Origin: Diphasiastrum complanatum
Lineage: Eukaryota; Streptophyta; Lycopodiopsida; Lycopodiales; Lycopodiaceae
Reading direction: 5' to 3'
DNA length: 64,000 nucleotides
Assembly: GCA_029204225.1 (NCBI GenBank)
Contig: CM055092.1
Location: 81,515,464 to 81,579,463, forward strand
A model generated the notes under the pieces. The model did not search any database. It had not been told where the DNA came from and was given only the letters and a program-made list of their open reading frames with translations. A program made the translations under genes and the position numbers. Positions 54,118 through 64,000 of this stretch are shown here, piece by piece. Position 1 is the first letter of the stretch. Each line of letters begins with the position of its first letter.

Positions 54118-55363
54118 TGTAGCGCAGGCATCCCAAAGGGAGCCGGGAACCACGACTTAGCTTCCTAGCCTTCAACTCTTGCCATCCAAACCCACTTGAC
54201 ATACAAGCAGCTAACTCGCTAACAACGATCAGACTTAACCAACTTGAAGTTCCGAAAACCAACATTGAGATCCAACCTGGCGCCATGCCAGATCGGGGGT
54301 CCCGATGTGGGTGACTTCCCTCTAAGCAAGCCGCCCAACATACATCAAACTTAACCAACTCGAAGCTTCGTTACAAACGAGTAACATCCATTCCAAGCAA
54401 GCGGTCTGACTTACATCAGACTTAACCAACTGAAATCTTCGTCACGAGCGCTGGAAGCCAACCTGGTGCCACGCCAAACTGGACAGCCATAAACAGGTAA
54501 CATCCACCCAAGCAAGCCATCCAACTCAGCCGACAGGTTAGAGCCCGTTCCCCAAGATCTTAACCCATTCACGTTCATGCAAGGAACACTAAGAACCACA
54601 AGCCGCGACAGATATGGAAACAACCAGTTCCTGGACCAAATGGTCCCGACAGCATACCGCTGGCGCCACGGACCGAATGGTCCCAACGGCATACCGCTGG
54701 CGTCCCGGGATACGACCCTCAGCTATGTGCCAAGTTAAAAATTTTGAAAGCGGCCTTACAATTGGCGCTTTTACCGAACACTGAAACCCAGAAAGTAATC
54801 AAAGTCAGTTTGAGGAAAATCCCACTTTATTGATAAATATGAGAAGGTTACATTTCAAGTGTGTGACAGACCCTAGTCTCCGGGGCGCTAGCATGCCAAG
54901 GTGAGAGCCATGACAACATTCCAGCAAGGGAGGCTGAGACTTGGTTGGAGCTCGCCCTGAGTCGCAACCCGCACTTCCCTATAATATTGGTGTGATTCGG
55001 CACCCCCCCTCATACCAAGCACTCTACCCAAGCTAGGTAAAGCACGTTTTTCTCTCTCTAGGATTTTCTCTTTCTAGAAAGTCATTTACTCTCTCTAGAT
55101 TTTATTGATCCCCAGGCTTCCTTTAATCATGCCTAGATCGTGTGAGGTGATTGCACATCGATCTGAGCTCTCTGGACTCCGCTAGAACCGATCAAAGATT
55201 TTCAGCCATAGGAACTTGGCGCCGGCTGGATTCTGGTCACAGTGGCACCGGGAGCAGCGCCGGCGCCGTTGGCGCCAAGAGCAGCAGGGGCGCTGCTGGC
55301 GCCGGGGACATAGCTGGCGCCGATGGCGTCGGAAGTAAAGCTTGTAGAGGTAGCTTTACAACA
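54118..55363 (-). repeat. LARD 3' LTR (1246 bp)
   Basis: The terminal 153 bases recur at 58097-58249 at about 96-97% identity by eye (GTAGCGCAGGCATCCCAAAG...). It contains a GC-rich block at about 55215-55330 of repeated GGCGCC/GCCGGCGCC motifs, unusual in this AT-rich window, and a repeated ATACCGCTGGCG(C/T)C motif near 54655-54705. Confidence 0.75.
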
Positions 55364-57199
55364 TCCACCCCACCTTTATAAAATCTGATGTCCTCATCAG
55401 ATGTCAGATTAAAGTAAAGGTGTCTCCCAATTAAAATGACTATACATTTAAGCTACTTGGCACATTACTCAATTTATTTGCAACTTTTTATTAACATTGA
55501 AGCTGGCACACCACAAGTCAGAGGCTCAGCTCTTTCTTTGTACTGAAAAATTACATAACTTGAAAAAAAAAATATCTTTGTCTGGGAAAAGCGTAGATTT
55601 GATATCGCTTTCGTAAAACCCGAGAACCTTATTAACTAGTGACAGAGGCCTTTCTTTGAAATGTACGCCCCTGTCGCTTCTGACTTTCGACTTTGGAACT
55701 CCTTTGAGCTCCTGATTTGTCCTTGATGCACTTTGTGTTGAGCTCCCTGAGCTCCAGATTTGTTCAGTTCTGCACAGGTATCAAGGCTCCCTGAGCCAAA
55801 GGATTTATCGTTTGATTGCCCACTTTATGGTCCACTCTGTGCCTTGTTGTTTCTGCACCTTGATTTCTCTCCTTGTCCCAGCCTGATCTTGATACTTTTC
55901 CATCTTGGCTCTTTAAGGTAGGCAAAGATTGAGTACTCCGCAATGCACCTCTCACTTAGCTTGAAGTAGCTCTTTGAATCAGCCCAAATATAACCATTGA
56001 CCTCGTGGAAAGCCAAAGGGTTGCACTAGTTTGATCCGCATCTGAACTATCTCTTTGCGTTTGTTTGAAGCACCATGTCCGTCACGCAAAACTTGACTTT
56101 CACAATTCCATCACTGGTCAATCGCCTCACACTCAAAACAAGAAGTGTACATTGAGCTTGGCTTCAAGTAGCTCTCTTTGAATCAGACACATGCACCCAG
56201 AGTTTGCACTAGTCCGATCTCAACGCGAACTGTCCCTTAGCGTCCGTTCGAAATACCAAGTCTCTCATGCAAGACTCAACTTTCACAGTTCCTTCATTGA
56301 TCAGCTGCCTTACACGTAACACAAGCCAGCGTACTGATATGTTTCCTCATCATTGCTGGTCCAGAGAAAGCCTATAACAAACTTTCCTTTCCACAACAAA
56401 AACTTGTCAACTTATTAGGTCCAAAGTTCGCCAGTCTCCTCGTGTGAGTATGGCTAGGTCACCTTGAATTTGCCCCCATTTTCATCAACTTTCATTCAAA
56501 ATTTGCCCCAAGAGAGAGGTGTGTGTGATAGTTCCCCTCCACTTATAAAATCAGCTGATCGGACTTAGAGTAGAGTTCTTCGGACAAAAAGCCTTTCCAA
56601 CACTTTGTTTCCCATCTGCTAGGATTATGGCTCGATCCAACTTGTTGCCAATCTCTGAAGAGGATCCTAATCTTTTCCCCTTTGAGGAAAAACCCAACTG
56701 ATACTGGATATCACCCATGCTCAGTGAGTTTCAGTTCCGAAGGTGGCCGTCCCAAAATGAAGACCAACTGCTCCATAGAAGATCTCCCCTGAAATTGCCC
56801 TTTCCAACTTTTGACTTCCTGCTTGCGTCTGGTGGGCGTTGTCGCAAATGAAACTAACCCAAGAAACAGGCTAGTCATTCATCCTTTGCAAACATTCAGT
56901 CGTTTCGTTGTCGTTCACGTGTGAGTACTTGAACTGCAAATCCGCCCCACAGATTCTATAGTCCTCTTTGTTTGATGGTATCAGCCTTCAAAAGAAAAGG
57001 TTCCTTCTCGAGCCATCAGCTCCTTGTATCACAAGCAATCATGCAAACTAGGCAAAGTACGAGTACTAAGACTCACCACGAATACATACAAGTAAGACAC
57101 TCAGGCAAGTTTACTAACAAGTAACAAAGACAAGGTCCCCCTTTGAGATGGTCCTGCCAACGGACCTTTGCCTGGCCGCGCCCATACAAATTGATCACA
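55364..57199 (-). other. LARD internal non-coding region
   Basis: About 1.8 kb without a coherent frame. Degenerate direct repeats occur at about 55830-56060, 56080-56200 and 56200-56340 (CTTGAAGTAGCTCTTTGAATCAG; ACTTTCACA(A/G)TTCC(A/T)TCA), so part of it grew by local duplication. Confidence 0.5.
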
Positions 57200-57229
57200 G
57201 AATCAGCCCACATAGGACACCCCTCCAAC

Positions 57230-57990
57230 CATCCGTGCTTTCACCATTAAGCAGCACATTGCCTCAGTCACGCCCCACCACTTTTTGGTCGATAGCCCTT
57301 ATAGCTAAACGATCGGCAGCTATCCTTGAATATACCACCCCCGTGGACGCACCCATGCTTTCACCGTCAGGAAGCACATTGCCTCAGTAACGCCCCCACC
57401 AAATCTAGTCGATAGCACTTATAGCTAAACGATCGGCAGCGTACCCCCCAATCGTGGACGCACCCATGCTTTCACCGTTAGGCAGCACATTGCCTCAGTA
57501 ACGCCCCCACCAAATTTGGTTGATAGCCCTTATAGCTAAACGAATGGCAGCTATCCTTGAATATACCACCCCCGTGGATGCACCCGTGCTTTCACCGTTA
57601 GGCTGCACATTGCCTCAGTAACGCCCCCACCAAATTTAGTCGATAGCCCTTATAGCTAAACGATCGGCAGCATACCACCCAAATCGTGGACGCACCCGTG
57701 CTTTCACCGTTAGACAGCACATTGCCTCAGTAACACCCCCACCAAATTTGGTCGATAGCCCTTATAGCTAAATGAACGGTGGTCATCGCGAATATGTCAC
57801 CCCGCACCCCACAAGGCACAAACCGTGCTTACACCATCCTAATGGGAGCACATTGCCTCATTTGTCCTACGTGCAGACGGCGCCAGGCCCGAACCGCGGA
57901 AACTGACCGTGCTTACACCTCAAGCGCAGCACTTTGACTCATCAAGCCCCCGTCCTGCCAACCACCCCGACCGTGGACGCACCCGTGCTT
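57230..57990. repeat. Alternating minisatellite inside the LARD
   Basis: Unit starts (GTGCTTTCACC or ATGCTTTCACC) occur at about 57234, 57354, 57465, 57586 and 57698, with degenerate units from about 57822, 57910 and 57985. Spacing alternates near 120 and 111 bp. The long unit carries CTATCCTTGAATATACCACCC and the short unit a compact ACC(A/C)CCCAA(A)TCGTGG. That gives a two-unit higher-order repeat. Confidence 0.8.
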
Positions 57991-58082
57991 ACACTGTGGG
58001 CAGCACCTTCCACAACAGTTGTCTTGATGAACCCCAAACCGTGGCCATTTCTGTGAGATCCGCATAGCTGACTGGCCAGTCG

Positions 58083-58094
58083 GCTCTGATACCA
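58083..58094 (-). promoter_or_regulatory. LARD primer-binding site (initiator-Met tRNA)
   Basis: TGGTATCAGAGC on the minus strand, two bases from the LTR end. Confidence 0.9.
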
Positions 58095-58249
58095 CATGTA
58101 GCGCAGGCATCCCAAAGGGAGTCGAGAACCATGACTTAGCTTCCTAGCCTTCAACTCTTGCCATCCAAACCCACTTGACATACAAGCAGCTAACTCGCCA
58201 ACAACGATCAGACTTATCCAACTTGAAGTTCCGAAAACCAACATTGAGA

Positions 58250-60133
58250 CTGTTCACGGCCGATTGTCGCTGCTTATCAGCAAGGAACTTCTGAGAAGAA
58301 CTGGATGAATGCCAGCAGACTCCAGCCAACTGGCAGTTGCATTCAACGACCTAATTACTTAGTATAAATCAGTTCTTTATAGATCTCATTATGAATAAGA
58401 TTATGAATTGTGAAGGAGTTGAGTGTTATTACATGACGCTTCCTGCATTATTATCAAGTAGATCGTTCACAACCAAACAGTATTGAAGTTAGCTCTCTAT
58501 CAAGCTTTTAAGCTTGAACTTTCTTGAGCATTCTAGCTCAGTCTTTTAGAGATTTATTTTAGAGTTGCTCTTGCGCTTCTGCTCATCAGCAGAGTCGCTT
58601 ATTTCAAACTTATTCTCAGCTACTCAGAGATAGCTTTAGAGTGCACGGTTTCTATCCGCTATTGTTTGCGCTCATTAGCATCTGATCTTGTTTTTCTGAA
58701 TCAATACTATTTTGTTATTGCATTCAGTTTGTGTTAGAATGCATGCATCTCTATATTGCTTTGTAACTGGTAGAAATTGTCTGAGAATTCAATACTTTAT
58801 GTTTGGCTATGTAATCACTTAGTATCTAGCGAAAGTTAGTTGCTAAAGATTGGACTGATTCCCATCACTACTGCTTTGTTCAGTTTTTGATAGGCGTAGT
58901 CATCAATTGGAAGTAGGAAGTTTCCGCTATTCCATTACTCACCTATTTCCGACATGGTATCAGATCATACTATCATAGTATCAGTGCTAGGACACTTCTT
59001 TATCTGAACCGTCATCTCTATCAGGTCCTAATGTTATTTTGATATCAAAGCAAAAAGCTCTAATACTTGATATCTTTCATGATATCAAATTGATATCATA
59101 TTCTTCAGTTCATTTTGTCCTTTTAGTATTAGAGAATTGATTTCCTATTGTTGGCACCACTACATCTTAGCGTCCTTGATACAATCGACAACATACTAAG
59201 TTCCAGATGGATTCTCAAAGTAAAGTTGGTCTTATCGCAAGCAAGCTGAATGGATCCAATAGTTCTTGACAAAGAGGTCAGATTGCAGTACTGTTGAACG
59301 CAAGATATGACAACATATCTTTTTACTAAAGCATTAAGCTTGGATGCACACAGAAAGTTCTGTGCAGAACTAAGTATAAAGATGAAGGCATTCATGGATT
59401 CAGATTAAGGGGGAGTGCTGGATTATTAACAAACCCGACAGTGTTGCAATTTTTTCCTGTCAAGAATTACGTGTACAAATGTAGTGTTTTCTTTTTTCAC
59501 ATTTTTCGCCTATTAGGAATTACGTGTAAAAATGCAGCGTCGCCTTTTTTACATTTTTTGCCTGTTAGGAATTACGTGTAAAAATGCAGTGTCACATTTT
59601 TTGCTTGTGGCAGTTTATGTTCATTTATGCGAACAGACTGGTCACAGCCAATTGTCGCCATTTATCAGCAAGCAACTTATGAGAAGATCTGGATGAATGC
59701 CAGCAGACTCCAACCAACTGGCAGTCCCATTCGACATCCTAAAAATTTAGTGTAAATCAGTTGTTCATACATCTCATTATTAAGAAGATTGTGAATTGTG
59801 AAGGAGTTGAGTGTTATTACATGACACTTCATGTGCTCTTATCAAGCAGATCATTCACAACTAGAAAGTATTGTAGTTAGCTCTCTATCAATTTTTCAAG
59901 CTTGAACTCTCTTGAGCATTCTAACTCAGTCTTTTAGAGATTTATTTTAGAGTTGTGATTGCGCTACTGCTTATCAATAGAGTCTCTTATTTCGGACTTA
60001 TTATCAATTACTCAGAGATAGCTTTAGAGTGCGCAGTTTTTATTCGCTATTGTTTTGCGCTCATTAGTATCTGATCTTGTTTTTTGGATCAATACTATTT
60101 CTTTATTGCGTTTAGTTTGTGTCAGAATGCACG
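58250..60133 (+). mobile_element. Element C': inverted duplicate of the copia deletion derivative
   Basis: Plus strand: truncated 5' LTR (58250-58954), primer site TGGTATCAGATC (58955-58966), short internal region with the same gag-start to RNase H fusion near 59220-59290, polypurine tract (AAGGGGGAG), and 3' LTR (59416-60133) cut at the same base as in C. Its LTR start is missing because the duplication ends at 58250. Confidence 0.75.
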
Positions 60134-60166
60134 TGATTCATTTTCCATTTTCACACTTTTTAAAGA

Positions 60167-61120
60167 TTAATGTTGACTTTTTAGAAGCTCAACATCTGAA
60201 GATAAAGAAGATATAGTTCTATCCATGTTATCCATACACTTCTTCAACACTTTTTTCATATCATCCATATCCGTATTGGCACTTCTACTTTTACATCTAG
60301 AATCCAAGATTCTAGTATTTTGTTCTGGTGGATTTATTTTAAAATCCAATAGTTGATTCATCATTGAGAAATGAACTCCATCAAATTCCATATTTTCCTT
60401 ATCTAAAAGATGGGATGGATATCTTGCTATAGTATCATTTTCTCCCAATGGTCTCAATACAGGTTGGCATTGATCTGTGACTAATGGCTAGCTCAATAGC
60501 TTTGGCATTACATATAGCCTCATCCAAAGTAAATGGCATAGATTGGCGAACATTTATTTGAATATCACGTTTTAATCCTCTAAAAAAAAAAGACAGTCTT
60601 ATGGGTTTAGACAAATCAGTCATTTTATTCACTTGGAAAACCAATTCTTTAAAACAACGAGCACATTGTTGTATAGTTTCCATTGGTCCTTGTTGCATGG
60701 TTGACAATGTAGATATTAGCTCAGCTATATCACAAGGAGGTCTAAACTGCTTATAAAAAGGGTGTAGAACTCCTCCAAAGTAGTAATGGAATCCAAGGGT
60801 AAATTATGATACCAATGTATAGCTTCTCCCTTCAAAGCCATAACAAACAACATTAGTTCATGGCCAGGATCATATATTCTATTGATAAAGCAAAATGTAT
60901 TAAACACTTGTATGTGTCTATCAGCATCCTCATTCAATGTACCACTATATTCTGGCAACAAACCCCTTAACTTAAGCAACCTAGTAGTGTTATACAAAAT
61001 ATTTATTGGTTGTCTCCTTTCATTCATTACTTTAGCAATGGTTTTTTCAAGAACTCTCTCTCGTAAGTCTATGAAATCATCCTCATAAAGGTTATCCTCA
61101 TCTTCATTGTTTTCTTTCAA
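60167..61120 (-). pseudogene. Element A': gypsy gag (inverted duplicate)
   Basis: Same Retrotrans_gag motifs as 16852-17806 (RGLLPEYSGTLNEDADRHIQ; GEAIHWYHNLPLDSITTLEE) with about 2-4% amino-acid differences. The frame is open past the position of the left copy's TAG but shifts near 60750. Fragments 60435-60707 and 60167-60457 carry the C-terminal part. Confidence 0.8.
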
Positions 61121-61208
61121 ATGTAATTTAGTTTACATAGGACTTCATTATCAGTTAATATCTTTCCAAGTCTCTCTTTTTCTTTGCATTGATGACATAT
61201 GTCATCAT

Positions 61209-62573
61209 TTAATAATATGATATTCTCTTCATCAATTTTCTCATATCAGAACCATCCTCTATCAATACTTGATCATAATCAACTATATATTCTTTTGGAT
61301 CTTGTTGACATTTTTGTTCAAAAGTATATTCTTCTTGGATCAGAGAATTATCTACTACACTTCCATAGTTGATATCATTAGAATTGATATAATCCTTCAT
61401 CTTGACTATGGATCTCATTGCATCAAGGTCTATATCACAATGATGATTATCATCGATATGATCAATACGAAAACTGTTTGAATAAAGTTGATCACAGTGT
61501 TCATATGATGTTTGAACTGTTTCACTTAGATCTTCGCTCATATAATTAATGTTTGAATCATCATCCATATTAAAACCAATCAAATGTGTATTAGACGTAT
61601 AATGTTCCTGAGATTTATCCTTAACCATATCCATATGTTTCATTTTCTCATAATCAAAGTTGTGAGGATACATTTCAATAATGTCATATCTAGACAATTT
61701 TTTGAACTCCTGTAACATATCCCAACCAATATTATTGGGTAAAAATAATTTCTTAATCATTACTTTCTTTTTCATGGAAATAGGTTTCCATTTCATATAA
61801 CATATTCTTTGCAACATTTCACTCTCTTTAGTGAACAATAACATTTGTTTTTTCTTACTATAAGGTAGCAAATCTTTATGCTCACTACAATTCATTAGAA
61901 GATTTTCAAATCTAGTTCTTTTTATACTTTCATAGTCGTCAAATATATTTTCACCCTCTAATGGTTGAGCCTTATCATATAGGAGATTATCATCTGTGTT
62001 TTCAATCCCATCTTTAATCACATTATCATCAAGGATTATTTCCTAAGAATAATTATGTGACAGTTCAACAACAAAACTCAAATTCTCTTCTTTATCAATT
62101 GAGTGATCATCACTTGTCTTTGTATCATTTGTATCTTCTATTAGCACCTCATCGGTATCAATAATCTTTTCATCTTGATTTTGCTGATAGTCTTGATTAA
62201 AAGAAAAGCCTTTTCAATCAATAATTGAGAATCCACTTGTCACACTCAATGATTGGTATAGTTCATCATTTGTTGTATCAAATTCTTCTTGAATATGGGA
62301 GTTATCTAGTATCTTTTCACAATTATTAGTCTGAAAATTTTCATATTCATCAACTTGGAGCATACAACTCTTTTCATCACACTCAAGGAATTGAGAAGCT
62401 ATAGGACACTCTTTATATAACAATTGTTTCTCTCTCAAATCAATCACATCATCACTTATGATGCTAGATACCCATGAAATGAGTTGATAGATGACATTTA
62501 CTACATTGGATGGTGCATGTATAGCTTCCACATCCATGTTTCCAAAATACTCATATAACAAACTATCATCCAT
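61209..62573 (-). pseudogene. Element A': acidic pre-gag reading frame (inverted duplicate)
   Basis: Starts MDDSLLYEYFGNMDVEAIHA at 62573 and stays open for 119 codons (to 62214), because the left copy's first stop is a Gln codon here. It shares the next two stops with the left copy, then opens again for 270 codons (62021-61209). About eight residues differ from the left copy in the last part. Function unknown. Confidence 0.55.
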
Positions 62574-62902
62574 GGTTCTTTTTTTTTGTAAGATAAGTAA
62601 AAACCTCTCTTATATATTTCAATTATATCAAAAAGATAATATAGATCCCAAAATCATAGAATTCATTCAGTAGACCCATATCAAGTCATTCAAAATAATA
62701 TAATTAAAAGAGAGAATCACACAATCGTAAAAGAAATCTTAACACCCAATTTGTTTTGGAGTTCATTTTCATTCTTGGTAGAATAAAATCCTATAAATTT
62801 TGTAGCACAATTTTCATCTTAATAAAATTTATCATTTGTAGTTTTCATGGGAGAGGATAAATGGCCATCAAATACAAATCTTATCCCTTCTCAAATCCTG
62901 GC

Positions 62903-63231
62903 TCCCGGCAGACGCACCAATGTTAAACTATTTTCTGGCAAGGGATTGAACTAACTAGAAATGTTCAAAGGGGTAAATCATCAAAATCAAGTATCATATC
63001 TCACGTTACATGAGTATCGATGATTCTCTATCAGTCAATCCTGAATCTTTATAGGATACATCGTGTTTTATATAGAAGAGGGTTCCAAACTCTTCATAAA
63101 TGTAACGTGACTAAAGTAGAATAGCTACCTTCAGGTAACAATTCAGTAATAGGTTCACTAATCTCACTATCTACAGTAGCCCAGCACTATTCGTCTAGTG
63201 TGTACTCAATGTTAATATATATATGGATGAT
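62903..63231 (-). mobile_element. Element A': primer site (62903-62919) and partial 5' LTR
   Basis: On the minus strand the LTR piece 63231-62921 ends in ACA, followed by TGGTGCGTCTGCCGGGA. It is truncated at the same place as the left copy (near the ATATATGGATGATTGA stretch), so the inverted duplication ends here. Confidence 0.65.
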
Positions 63232-63289
63232 TGACTGATCATCATCTATTTTATGTTGAATCAATCAATCCTTTAATGGGTTCAATATT
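63232..63289. other. Junction between A' and the terminal copia
   Basis: A short spacer with TGAATCAATCAATCCTTTAATG. No gene. Confidence 0.3.
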
Positions 63290-64000
63290 ATGTTAGAATG
63301 TATGCATCTCTATTATTGTGTTTGTAGCTGATAATCTCATATTGCTTTTGTCTGATAATTCAATACTTTTTTTGGCTATGTAATCACTATAGTATTGACG
63401 ACTTCAAAGTTAGTTACTATAAGATTGAACGTGATATTTTGTCATTATGTTTTGCTCAAAATTGATAGGTGCAGTCATGCATTAGGAGAGCAGGTTCCAT
63501 TTTGCTACGCTCGATAAGTCGTTTACTGCCTTCGACTTGTCGTCATTGCATTATCACTTGTTTCCAACATGGTACCAGAGTTGTAAGCTTGGTATCAGAC
63601 CTCTTGTTTATAGTATTAGAGCATATCTTTATGTTATTAGAGTGACCTGTTATATTAGACCTCTAATACTTGATATCTTTCACGATATCAAATCGATATC
63701 ATTAGATACTTTCTACGCTATCATATTCTTTAATTTGTGGTATCGGATTTCAGTATCAGATAGTCGATTTTGAATTGTAACGCGGCACGGTATCTCTCTC
63801 TTATCATCATCGATATATCGACAGACTAAAGGTCAAAATGGATTCTCAAAGTAAAGCTGGTCTTATCGCACATACTAAGAGATCGTACATCATTTTTTGC
63901 AAACACATATGGAAGTCTAAGTGTTTGGTCATCACAAGAGATGGAGAAGTCACATTGGCAAGCACAGGCAACATTTCATCAAAATACACAACATGGAGGA
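63290..64000 (+). mobile_element. 5' end of copia element K (LTR end, primer site, gag start)
   Basis: 63290-63571 resembles the end of the C LTR (GAATGTATGCATCTCTAT...; TGGCTATGTAATCACT) and ends TTTCCAACA. The primer site TGGTACCAGAG follows at about 63572. A gag frame starts at 63838 (MDSQSKAGLIAHTKRSYIIF) and is still open at the window edge. It belongs to the family of element C and may be a fuller relative, continuing beyond 64000. Confidence 0.6.

Larger units (their letters stand above)
54118..58249 (-). mobile_element. Non-autonomous LTR retrotransposon (LARD type), 5' LTR truncated
   Basis: On the minus strand the order is a 153-bp terminal piece of the 5' LTR (58249-58097) and primer site TGGTATCAGAGC (58094-58083). 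About 2.7 kb of non-coding internal sequence follows, then a purine-rich tract (AAAGGTGGGGTGGA) and a full 3' LTR (55363-54118, 1246 bp, TG...CA). No gag or pol motif is visible in any frame, so it would depend on enzymes from another copia-like element. It is GC-richer than its surroundings. The 5' LTR is broken at the junction with the inverted A'/C' duplicate. Confidence 0.8.

Noticed and set aside
54029-54692. Minus-strand frames within the LARD LTR
   Set aside because: They sit entirely inside LTR sequence, show no family similarity and are better explained by GC-rich repeat content.
14748-63231. A single large perfect palindrome
   Set aside because: The distances between repeat pairs differ (6.3 kb against 4.4 kb between the A and B pairs) and the intervening DNA is unrelated, so the symmetry is only partial.

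Overview
This is nuclear DNA of a land plant with a large, repeat-rich genome. The evidence is Ty1/copia elements primed by initiator-Met tRNA, Ty3/gypsy chromoviruses, CACTA (En/Spm) transposase remnants and an alpha-expansin-type gene with plant splice sites. I cannot name the species. A gymnosperm, fern or other large-genome plant would fit, but that is inference. I see no intact host gene. The only clearly host-derived coding sequence is a broken expansin on the minus strand (46225-47570), with fragments of a second expansin copy at 6308-6653 and 39280-39618.

Layout from left to right. 1-6250 holds decayed gypsy and copia remnants plus one unrecognised spliced-looking reading frame. 6308-6653 is the 3' end of an expansin copy, followed by a CACTA-like subterminal repeat block and a 1.3 kb array of (GA)n tracts. 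8890-12350 is a minus-strand CACTA transposon remnant. 14748-19928 is a gypsy element (A) with a tRNA-Gly-type primer site, a long acidic reading frame upstream of gag, and a truncated copia deletion derivative (C) joined to its gag. 20643-23463 is a decayed gypsy pol. 23480-25640 is an intron-rich transposase-like remnant. 25970-31828 is an intact young copia element (B, minus strand, with a 5-bp target duplication). 33940-38149 holds two decayed pol copies related to B, one interrupted by an 0.86 kb non-LTR-like insert. 38150-45935 is a mosaic of LTR pieces and three unrelated copia fragments around the expansin 5' fragment.

The expansin pseudogene follows, then B' (48014-53862, plus strand), which is almost identical to B. 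54118-58249 is a non-coding LTR element (LARD type) with an internal alternating minisatellite. 58250-63231 is an inverted duplicate of A plus C. The window ends inside the 5' end of another copia element (63290-64000).

Functionally, only B and B' look able to encode a complete retrotransposition machinery (Gag, protease, integrase, reverse transcriptase, RNase H). The LARD and the C derivatives keep LTR and primer-site signals but have no enzymes, so they would need help in trans. Points worth following up are the expansin copy apparently split by about 32.6 kb of nested elements, the acidic pre-gag frame of element A, the inverted A/A' duplication with identical internal junctions, and the recent B/B' pair.
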